The position numbers and the translations under genes are program-made. Of a stretch of 64,000 bases of DNA, positions 36,701 through 48,700 are shown piece by piece (within the stretch, counting starts at the first letter, position 1; every line of letters starts with the position of its first letter). Origin of the DNA: Bemisia tabaci (taxonomy: Eukaryota > Arthropoda > Insecta > Hemiptera > Aleyrodidae); NCBI RefSeq assembly GCF_918797505.1, contig NC_092794.1, positions 78,653,345-78,717,344 on the forward strand, given 5' to 3'. The notes under the pieces are model-generated. The model saw nothing but the letters and a program-made list of their open reading frames with translations, made no database searches and had not been told where the DNA came from.

Positions 36701-39700
36701 TCGATTTTCCTCTGAGAACGAGCTTTTTTGGTTCTTTGCGACAATTTCCCTGCTCTATGGAGTTTTAGAAATTTTCCAAAGGGTAATGACTGTGGTTATA
36801 GGTGAATTGATTATTGCAAAAATAAACCTCACGGAAACGAAAAGAAGCGAAACCCTTTTTCCAGCCTGTAGCGTTGAAAGCTCGTCCTCGGCGCTACAGT
36901 GGACACACGGCAAAATCGGTGCAGTGAAAGGACCCTGACTGCACAGGCAGTTTGCTGTGAGTCTGACACACCCTCATTCTTTTGTGATTTTCTGGGAAGT
37001 CAGTATCTCGTTGCAAATGATCTAAGCGGTAATGAACAGCCAAGGGATCAAGCTGTCCGTAGGAGAAGACTAAAACGTACAATTCTCAAACCTCGCAGAG
37101 AGGCATGCTGTAGATTTGGAATGTAAATATCTCAGTTTGAATCTAATGGTTCATACGGCGTTCTTCCCTAGCACGGCAGAATAGTACAGGAACACTATAT
37201 GGAAATTTAGCAAATAGAGGAAAAAATTGCCAGCTGCCGTTTTATTTTTATTTTTATTTTTTTTTATCATTTGGGTGTAGAATAGCTGTGAAAAAAGCCC
37301 TACCCCAAGGGGCACACAAACCCACCCCCTTTCTCCGTTAAAGGAGCAAATCCGGCTCAGCGATATCTTGAAAAATTTTGATCTAAAAGTCTTTCATTAG
37401 GTCTCAAATGAAAGCTCTTAAAAATCTCCAGGATATCAACGGCTATTTTCCAACTAAGGACTACTTTTTCCCCCCAAAAATGCCGCCCCCCCTCCCCCAA
37501 ATGGCAGCTGTCCCTAGGGTGTAGTTGTTCCCTACAAATCCAAAATCGGCCCACCTCAGGCCCAAAAATGACCTTCTGAAGAGGGAGACAGTACCTGGGC
37601 ATACCCCTCCATAATTTCTCTTAGGTCCCTAAATTGTCATAGATTCTCCGGAAAAAGATGGTATTGCAGTTGATCGACCCAGAGGAATCCGAATTTCATG
37701 GTCCCAAAGCCCCCCTAGCCTCCGTTTAAGGGGGGGCCCAATTTTAAAATTCAGGATTCCTTTCCAAATTGCAAATAGATTGCATCCAAATTGAAGAGCA
37801 GAGCAAAATTAAACTTTAAGTGATCTATAAGAGTTCACATTGACCCACCCACCGCCCAAAAGTAACTTTCTAACAGAGAGGTGGTGCTTCCCCAAAAATT
37901 GCTCTTAGGTCACAAAGGTGTCTTTGATTCTCCAGAAAAACGTGGTATCCTAGGTTAATTGCCACCAAAAAAGGTCAGCGGAGCTATGGGACCATTAAAT
38001 TCAGGTTCCTTGGTGTCAATTAAGCTAGGAAATCACGTTTTTCTGGAGAATCTACGTCAGTATTGCGACCAAAGAGCAATGTTTGAACGTGGCACCGCTT
38101 CCCTCTTTGGAAAGTTACTTTGGGTGTTGGGGTGGGTCAATTGGACCGCGTTAAACAGAAAGGAACCAAGCCACATCAGCCATTGCCAAATTTAACAGGG
38201 GAATTTTATTTTTTACGAGAGAACGCTCGTGCGGATTCCTTTGAGAATTTCAAGGAATTTGCTTTGTATCATGGAAAAATTTCACTAAAATTTGCACTAA
38301 AATCCGCACAACCGTTTTCATGTAAAAAATTAAATTGCCCGATTAAATTTGGCAATAGCTGATGTGGCTTGGTTCCTTTCTGTTAAACTCGGTCCAATTT
38401 GAACTCTTGGGGATCACTAAGGGTAAAATTTTGTTCCACTCATCAAATTGGATGTCATCAATTTGCTATTTGAAGGGGAACCCCGAATTTTAAAATTGGG
38501 CCTTGGGGGAGCTGTGTAGTCAATTCTTTTGTTCAACATTTTAAACAAGGCTTCTCTCCTGCCAATTGCCTAGATTGGCATCTTATTATTAAGTAAATGA
38601 CTGTATAGTGTACATACTGGGTGTCCATATAGTCCCCTTCTTCTCTAACTTTTTACCTAATTGAGCTAAAGATTTGAAACTTAAGAGATGTTTCTAGGTC
38701 AAAAGGAGCTACTTTTTGGCTTCCATAAAATTCTTAAGGGCGATTTTAGCGCCAGTTTACTGCCTGAATTAAAATAAAATAGAGAACACAACAGAGAAAC
38801 AGCCGGAGACAACCAAGAACAGCAAAAAAATATAAGCAAGAAATTGGAAGTCTTGAGGAAAAAGAGTGAGAAATTCAGTAGGGAGGAAATAAAAAATAAA
38901 ACGCAGATGGAGAAAAATGTGGTCAACGAAACGGCCGAGACGGCTAGAAAACAGGAGATTTGGGAGGAGCTGTGGAAGTTCTGTGAAAAGCTCGAAAAGA
39001 TAGCAAATAGTTGCAAAGAAACGGAGAAGAAGATCCAAACGCTGCTGCTATTATCAAAGCTACGTTTAGTATAATGATAAAAAATTGGATGGAGAGAGAA
39101 GAGGTAAAAGTTGTGGTGGAGGATACAGAAGGTCCAGAAGCAAAAAATGAAAAGTGCTGTAAAAGAAGGAACCTTTTGCTTTGTTTGCTTCAAATCTGCA
39201 AATTCAAATAAGTGTCCACCTGAAGTGTTTAAGGAGAGGCTGTGGAACTATTGCCCTCTCTGCCTTTCTGTGAGGAAACTCATCATACATGAATGCTAAG
39301 GTTAATATTGACGTAATTGTTCAGAGTCAAGTGTGCAACAGACAAAGGAATAAGATCGTTCAGCTTTTTTATCCTGAAACTCCCAGAGAAACTTTCCTGA
39401 GATACATTTCATACATTCACCGATTTTTGGGCACAGTAGTTCTGAATACTCAACGTGGACTTTTTTTTGTTTTTTAATATTTTGCTATGTCTTTTCGGTG
39501 AACTCTTCAGTACATTCTCACCTAGAATCATGTGAGAAATGCTTGTAGGATGAAAATGAAAAAAAGAAAAACATACACAGCATCATGTATGCAACTGCAA
39601 GGCAGGTCACCACTTCTATGCTGTTCCTGCCACTGTTTGTACAGACTACTGAAGTATCAGATTGGCATTCCTTCTTTTGCCTGAGTAGGTTGATTTTCAA

Positions 39701-42700
39701 GCGATTGTAGAGATTATATTACATAGCTTTTGTAGTGGTCCCAAGTTCTCATGCCACTTTTTAGTAACACTTGTCTAATTATTTGTGGAAGATATCCAAA
39801 ATACAAACAGTGGCTAAAAACTTTCTTATCTTAAGTTTTACAAAGAGTGGCCAAAAATTACCTCTGCCTGTTTCAATATGTCTATAAAGATTGGCACCTA
39901 ATTTTAAATGCTTATTTCACCTGAAAACTTCAGCTTAACTTATTATTTAGCAGTTGGAGTCTTTAAGTATAGGAAATATCCCAACTGAGACCCTTTTACA
40001 AATAATTGAATACGGAGGGCTTTGGAACAAAAGCGCTTAACTGACATTTTTGGCGAAAATGAGTCAGCAACTTTGCCGCATTCTACAGGATATAATATGG
40101 AAGCTAATGTCTTCGGCCGTTTCCAATTTTGCATGAGAGCACTGTAATGACGCTGAAACGTGTAAAAAAAAATTGCAAATCCAACCTTAAAATTACTAAA
40201 GTGGCTAAGTTTTTTCTTCGTCTTGAAAAATCGTCAGTTTGCAGATGAGCGGTATTGTTTCCTAGCCATTAATATGTAATATAAAATGATATAAAAGAAT
40301 ATTTACCTTACAGAATGTCAAAATATGCACCAAGGTGCTTTAATTCAAAAGGGCTGTTGCGAGATCCAGGATTTGCCTTGAAAATAGGTATATCCTGATC
40401 ATATATCGCCAAGCTTCAAAAATCTCAAAGCATCCTTTTTGACTGAAAGAATCTGGCATAAAATTGAAGTCTTGAAAAGCTTACTTCTCATTAGCTTGAA
40501 GCTTTTGACGTTATGTGAGGCAACAAATCTGTGTTTCAACGACCTTGAATCCTTTACAGCACGACTGATGTTCACTTCAAATCGCAGACAAGCGAATTCA
40601 TTAAAAAAAAATTGAAAAAAGATTTTTAACAATATTCCCTTCATTCAGCGATAACAATGTGAGCACATATACCTCTCTCGTTACGATTACAACCTGAAAG
40701 TGAGATAAAGAATGTGTGTGAAAAGATACCCGGTAGTCTCTTCTTTTTGTGAAGGTATGAAATCTATTGACGCGATATTTTCCCGTCTGAAACAGGGTTG
40801 GACTTTCGGCGACTTTAGGAGTCTTTTTTATAGCTGGACTTGTGCTTTCTCAAAATGAATTATACAAAATCGTAAGACAGCCCGCATTGTCAATTCAGAT
40901 TGTGTATTGATATTGAGTTTTAAAAATATGCGGATTTTATAAAAGTATACTCCTTGTCTCTTGCGAATCTGTGCAGAATGATACAGAAGAATTTGGTGTC
41001 TGAAAATTCGAAGTTCTAAGTTGAAAATCGGGAAGCATTCCCTCGATATTTTGGGAATTCGAGGATTAGTCATTTGAGAAAGAAAAAGAAGCCACATTTT
41101 TGTTCAAAAAATCGTAGTGACTTTTTTCACTTTCATTCTTCGATTTATTGTTCTTTCCCCCACAAAATTTTACAAGTGCACTGGATTGATGGAATCATTT
41201 TTTTTCTTTTTGTTTTTTTTAAATATTTCCTTCCTTTTTTCTTATTTTTGATTGACATTTCATCTTATGTTAATCAGTATTTAATTGTTATTCTTGACGC
41301 AGGCCCATCAAGGAAACGAAAAAGACTTGCTGCTGCCGATTAAAGTCGCCCTTTTCTCTTTTGCTAGCTTTGCTCTCATGCTTATTTTCTGTAGCCAGTT
41401 TGTATGCTTTTTTCTTCTTTTTCTTTTGGTCAATCCAAATTTTTTTTTCATTTGACAAGAGTTTTGCTCATTAAAAAATGTATTTAAAAATTATTGACAG
41501 AGATCGATACAAATCAAAATTATACGCTATTGCTCTGAGGGCTGTAAAAGCAAGTGCTCAATTATTCAAACGCAGATGATGATAATATTCTCTAATAATT
41601 GATTAATGATCCAGTTGAAGTACTTTTTACGATGAGGATCTTCTATTTCTGACCTCTCCATATAGGCTTTTCATGGCACATACGTTGTTCCAAATTGGGC
41701 CGAAAAAAGTAGTTCCATATTGAAAAATGTAGTCCAATTATGTGAAAGCGGTCGATTTGCAATTGAAGTAGGCAAACCTCTTTTAGGTTAATTTATCCCT
41801 TTTCTTTTTCCAAAAAAATAATTTTTACTTGTAATATAATTTATTTATTGTCCTATTCTTCTATCTAGAAAGTGACAAAGAATTCCAACGATGACATTTA
41901 CAATTTACCTATCAGGAATTCTAGATGGGGAAATAGGTCTCTCTTCTTCGAAAGATTTGTTGAATTTATTGTTGGGGCTTCTTCGAATCAAATGGAAAAG
42001 TTTACGTATAATAAGAGTCAGATATTAGTGGATTGTTCTCCTATTAATTTTTCAAAAGATTTATTTGAGTGTCTGTATTTTATTTTCCCTGCAGTTGAAC
42101 TTTGTAAATTTTTTGTGCATCGTCTTTCCGCCTATGCATTTTTATTAAGTGATTCTCCATAGCTTGTATTCAAGTATCGTTTGTAAATAATAATCCTTAT
42201 TCAAGCTCTAATATTGTTATTTTATACTTCACTATCCTTTTCCAATAATTGCCTTTCTTGCTTCTTGCATGCAGCATGGCCAGTTCATTTCCCTAATTTC
42301 GATGCGATTGCATGCAGTAGTCCTCACAGTTGTCTGTCAGACTTTTCAAAGTTGTCAAATTTCTTCAGAGAGCAGTGAAGAAATTCCTAGGCATAGTTTC
42401 TTCCGCAGCTCATTGTGAATACAGGTATTACTCCGATTTGTAACATACTGGTTTCGATCCATAGGGGCTAAACTCACGTTTTACGTGGTGACTTAAAAAA
42501 AAATTGTATCCATTAAGAGTAGAGTTTGGCTTAAAAAATATTTTTACCGTAAAGATCGCACCAACAGTTTTTCTTAAGGCCATTCCAACAAAAAGGATTT
42601 GAAGATTCTTACCACTAATTTAACTTCGGAACTCATATCTGCCATGCATCCCCCACTTTTTGAGGTTCTTTCATTTCACCATTGTAAACACTCCACAGCA

Positions 42701-45700
42701 CGTTTTAAACACTTTTAATGCAGTAAACATACCACAAACGATTTTTTTGCGGAAATGTCAACTAGAAGGCCTACTGATTGAGGAACAATAAACCGCGAAA
42801 TCTGTAGTTTGGCCGTTTTTGAGAAAATGCGATTTTTCGCTTTATGGGCGGGAATTTCGAGTCAAGGCGCTGAAAAAGTCAAGTTAGGCTGCTTTTGCGG
42901 CTCGAAAACACATATCCTATACATTTTTAGTCAATCAAGTGTCAGTAGATAGCTATTCGTGCATATTGCCCAAAATTCATATCTTTAAATCCACGACTTT
43001 CGGGTTTTTGGGGGGTTATTCAAGGAGAATAAATCCGAAAAAAAGAGGGTTAACCCGGAACAAATTGCGTAACAAACTTTTCCTATGTAAACGTCTTCAG
43101 TAGGTCCTATTGAAGAACATACCAAAAGTTTACTACGGTTCGATCCCGGAGCATCCCCCCAAATTGCCTACATTTCAAAATGGCGACCATCATAAGGCCT
43201 CTGGGAGTTCGATTTTTTAAAAATACGCATACAGTGTCATGTGTGGTGTCGATTCCAATGTTATTTTGGTCGTAGATTTCAGATATGAAGTCAAAAAAGT
43301 CTCCCGGTCAAAAGGGGGTACCCCAAGTCCAAAATGGCAGTCAATTTTGAAAGACAAGAGGGTGGATTTTTAAAAAGTTCGCGTTATAATGCAAGTGAGG
43401 TATCATTTCTTATGTAATGTTGGTCATAGATTTCATTTATGAAGTCATAAAATCCCTCAAGTCAAAGGAATTGCTCCAAATGCCAAGATGGCGGCCAGAT
43501 TTGAAAGGCAGGAGCAGAGACAAGAGACCCTCCACTGGCCTCCTAGCGACAGGTGGAAGCTTTTACTTTCGGGGTTTCAACAATTCCTTATGGACAATTA
43601 CTAGGGAGCAACAGTCATCATCCTAGTTTCGGCTGTTGACTTACCTACATGGTCAATGATGAGCTTCGGATGACGTCATGAGCCAAACAACTTTCCCAAA
43701 CGTCGGCCATTTTCGGCTTGTTTGCAAAACGAAACTGCCAATACGTTGTTGAACATCAACCATGTAGGTAAGTCAACAGTAGAATGCTGAAGTCTCAAAA
43801 GTAAAAGCTTCCACCATGGCCAAGATACTAGTGGAGGGTCTCTTGTCTCTGGGCAAGAGGGTGAATTTTAGAAATGTTTACGTGACATCTCTAGTAAAAG
43901 TGAATCCACCTGACGTCAGGCTATGTTTCATAAACTACCCTGAGTCAGACTGATATCAGCCTGAATTATTCACCCTCCTGCCTTTCAAATCTGGCCGCCA
44001 TCTTGGCATTTGGAGCAATTCCTTTGACTTGAGGGATTTTATGACTTCATAAATGAAATCTATGACCAACATTACATAAGAAATGATACCTCACTTGCAT
44101 TATAACGCGAACTTTTTAAAAATCCACCCTCTTGTCTTTCAAAATTGACTGCCATTTTGGACTTGGGGTACCCCCTTTTGACCGGGAGACTTTTTTGACT
44201 TCATATCTGAAATCTACGACCAAAATAACATTGGAATCGACACCACACATGACACTGTATGCGTATTTTTAAAAAAATCGAACTCCCAGAGGCCTTATGA
44301 TGGTCGCCATTTTGAAATGTAGGCAATTTGGGGGGATGCTCCGGGATCGAACCGTAGTAAACTTTTGGTATGTTCTTCAATAGGACCTACTTAAGACGTT
44401 TACATAGGAAAAGTTTGTTAAGCAATTTGTTCCGGGTTAACCCTCTTTTTTTCGGATTTATTCTCCTTGACTAACCCCCCAAAAACCCGAAAGTCGTGGA
44501 TTTAAAGATATGAATTTTGGGCAATATGCACGAACAGCTATCTACTGACACTTGATTGACTAAAAATGTATAGGATATGTATTTTCGAGCCGCAAAAGCA
44601 GCCTAACTTGACTTTTTCAGCGCCTTGACCCGAAATTCCCGCCCATAAAGTGAAAAATCGCATTTTCTCAAAAACGGCCAAACTACAGATTTCGTGGTTT
44701 GTTGTTCCTCAATCAGTAGGCCTTCTAGTTGACATTTCCGCAAAAAAATCGTTTGTGGTATGTTGACCGCATTAAAAGTGTTTATAATGTACTGTGACTC
44801 CCTTAAGACAAGTTTCTGCCAAGTCTGGATTAGAATTTTTTAAAATGTTTTTGAGTAAAACTTGAAGGCAATCATAATTTGAAATATCAAAAGCATCAGT
44901 TATAATCAAAAACTATTAAGTCCATTCTCTGATGACCCTTCGATTCTGTAAGAAAGTTCACCTGCCAGGACCCAATCGGAAATGGACATGTTATGTTCCC
45001 AACTTTAAAAATTCCCATAAAGAACTACCCACATTGTCTTACCTAGGACATACGGGTAGAGGCAATCTAAGTAGGGGGAAAATGACCCTGGAAAATCCTC
45101 AGGATCCTCCATGGGAAAGATGACATGAACGGAAATCCGAAAAGTTTCAAACCTTTTTTGCATGTATCCTCCACAAAGATGAAAACCGTTCAGAATCTGA
45201 TCAAAACAAATTCTTTTTGTAATTCTATGAAAAAGCATCCTGTCAACTATCCTTTTTTAAACGCAGATCCAGATAAGAGAATGTGCCTTGCAAGATCGCT
45301 TCTGGGTTGTAGTACAATTTTGAACGAGTTAAAGTTTCCATCCTGGTACGAAAGGAACTCGGGAATATTTCAGAAACCAAATTTGAGTTATGATTTTGCA
45401 CACAAATAATTAAATTAAAACTAAATCACACCCTGTTTGCCTTTATAATTCAATTTTTGAGGAGTTATTGAAGTCTTATTTGGAAGATAGGTTTACAAGG
45501 TCAAATTGCTGCAAAAGGAAAAAGAAAAATACCCGTTGGGACAAAGTTTTAGGGCATTGAAATTTCAAGCTAAAAATTAAAGGTGTAGGTTGACTATTTT
45601 AGATCAAAGACATAACGTGACAGATCAAAAATTTTAATTTCTCATTTGTGTCCAATATCTCTTAAAGTGGAATCATTTGATTATTTTATGGTTGAAGTTC

Positions 45701-48700
45701 ATTTCATTTGCTGTCAAAGTTCCAACTTATATCCAGGTATAGTAGCTTTTTTGAAGCTTTCATATTCCTGAAATCGAGGGAGGGAGAAGAAACCTGTTAA
45801 TCTCTTGAATCTTTGTGTCTTACAAAATAAGGTTTTTCCTCTCGGAGTCTCCTCACATTCAAAGCACATTTTCAGTAAGGGGTGCAGCAAATTTTGTTTG
45901 CCTTCATATCATGATATCTGGCCTTGTTTATCAGGCACAAACTTCAGTTTTAGGCATAATGGTGCTTCTCATCTTAAATGGTATCATAAATTTTAGAAGT
46001 AATTCATCTTTACTCAACATGGAAAGCTTTGCAGAATACGTTTTATTCAGTTGTTCGTTTTTCACTCACTGAAGAAAATATATATAGCGGAAAAGCAGAG
46101 AAATTTTTCTTGCACAGTAATAAATTGTTAGAATGGGTATAAAGCAAAATAACCAGTGGCATAGAAGAAAGGTAAACCATTTATGATTCATGGCAAGAAA
46201 AAAAATAATTCATCGAATTTTATCGTAGTGTCAGGTCTCAAAATCGATAATATGCCAATAGGGTTTATCTCATTCAAAATTGAAAGAATTTAAGATACCT
46301 AAGTAACTAAGGATAAAAGCCTTTCTAAGAAAATGGACCGAGTGGCAAGTTGCAGAAAAACAAAACGCAGGTATGAAGAAACTATCTGGGAAACAAACCT
46401 TTTTTTTTAAAAATATCGTTTCAATGCTACTAAGTTATGAAACAGTGTCTCACCACTAGTGCGATTGGTAAGAAGTCTTCTTTTTATTAGTTACTTCTAT
46501 TTTATTTTCATTTTTTTCAAGTTGGGGGAATCAGGGCATTGACCCATCACAACAATCCACTAAATTAGTATATTAAGTACAATTTATGAAAAACATGATT
46601 CAAAGTTCAAAGTGTATGATACTGATAAAAACATATTTTCCTTCAAAAGTTAAAGTCCAGTTTCAGCCTCTTTTCAATGTCTTTCTTTAACTCTCTCATG
46701 GAATTTTAGAGCTGTGTAGGCGTATGCACCATTTTTTTCTCTTTTTTTTCAGTAGATTGTAAACTGATGATTATTATTGACTTCTATTCTTTTCACTACC
46801 TAACATCTTTTACTCGCCAGTTTTTATTTGTTGTCACTCATTTGATATGAAAAATTTCTAAACATATTTTCTCAAGCTAATACTATCCAGTTATCAGATC
46901 ATTTCACTTGTGTAGAATCTGATTCTGGTGCAGACAATTTAGTAATTTTAGTGAGTCCCAAACCTACCAAAAAAATTCCAATTTCCATTGAATAAGCGTC
47001 ACCCTCTCTCTCTTATTTCTTTTCTCTTTGTTCAATTTCAGGTTATGCTGCAAGTCCTGGTATTACGACGCCCACAAAAATTTCTGCAATGAATATTGTT
47101 GGCGATCTCTTACGCAAAGTTGGGGTGAGTGTTTTTATTTCTTATGTTATAATTTACGTATCATTAATTCATGCATTGTCAGTCATTTTGTTTTTATTTT
47201 TTTATGTAGCATTTTGTACAATGCTCTGAGTTCGTTACAAGGTAGGCTTTCGTATCCCCAAACCTGATAAAGATTTAGGTGATAATAACTTTTTTCCCGC
47301 GGAGAAAGCAAAAAATGCTTTCAGTCTGACAAACATTTTAGTGAGAAATGAGTTGTCAGCTGCATTACTGATTGCTGTACTGCAGTCTTGCACCTGTTTA
47401 AGTCAGTTTAGGATCTTGATTCCTTTAGATTCAGATTGGGGGAGTTAGAAATGTGATTATTGTTCATGTACAAGCCAAAATAAACTGAGCGGATCCCATG
47501 TTTAATTGCTTATTTAACCGTTGATTTTCTTTGTAAATGTATTAATTTTATCCAAAATTATGAAGGATACTCATTTATCATGAATTTAGTTCATAACCAT
47601 TGTAAAAATTCAAAAAAATTTTTGACTTCCCCCAAAATTCTTTTTTAGAAAAAACCGTTTTTGAAAATAAAGTCTTATTTTGACCCTAAGGACTCGCTCC
47701 TGCATTCTCGCCGTTTAGCTCTTGGACACTTTGTATATCTAAGTGTTGGTATTGATACGTCACTATTTTGGTCGATGCACTGTGGGCCAGAGGTGCTGGT
47801 TGCGCGAGAATAATTGATATCTCGGCTAAATCCGAACGAAAATCACTAAGTTTTAATTTGAGGGGGTTTTTTGGGTCGCTGAACTCGAATTTGATATCAG
47901 ATTTGTTCAAAAATTACAAAAAAAGTATTTTATGTGGATTTAAGCTAGTCCGGTGATGATTCCTTTTTTCGAGCAATCGCACTGGGATTAGAAACCATTT
48001 CAACGCTGGAGAAACTTTCAAAAACAAAATTGAGAACTTGAAAGTGGCCAAGAAGAGTCTGGAAAATGATCTAATATTGTTAAAATTAGAAGAATAAAAG
48101 ACGAGAATGTTCACAGAGGAACGCTTCATATGTTAATTTTTTTGTTCTGTATTTATTTGTCACTGTCTCCTCGCTTTATTGCTTCTTGTAGGTTACCATG
48201 TTTAAATGAAAAGAATAATTTTGTTAAGTAATGCCCTGCATGGTTTAACGATTCTTTGTTTTGCTGTTGTAAGCTATCAAGTTGATACTGACATGATTGT
48301 CAGAGGATCAAAGAGGCATTCTATGAATTTTCTTCAGAGGCGCTAGGCATGAGAATGGACAATAATTACTTACAACGTTTAATGGAAATGACGGTCAGCT
48401 GAACAGTATCTTTTTACCACTCTTGCATTTGGTGCAACATTCTTGGACTTAAATCAATTCCGCCCAAATGTTTACCAATTATCGGCTAAGCTCAAAATTC
48501 AGAAATTTAAATAATAATAAAAAAAAAAGAAAAAAAAAGTTTTATACCAAACCAGATCTGAATTCAAATATCCACGGACTTGCCGTCGATTGAGCTAGTC
48601 AACAATAGCAGCTTTTAGTGCGATTGAAATCGTCAATACATTTGAGAAGCACAAAAACCGTAGGCGAGTTGCTGTGATCGTGTGGTATGTGAAAAGACAC

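Noticed and set aside
41872..42162. 97-codon open stretch after an acceptor-like TCTAG
   Set aside because: No phase partner with a clear donor, no family similarity, weak acceptor.
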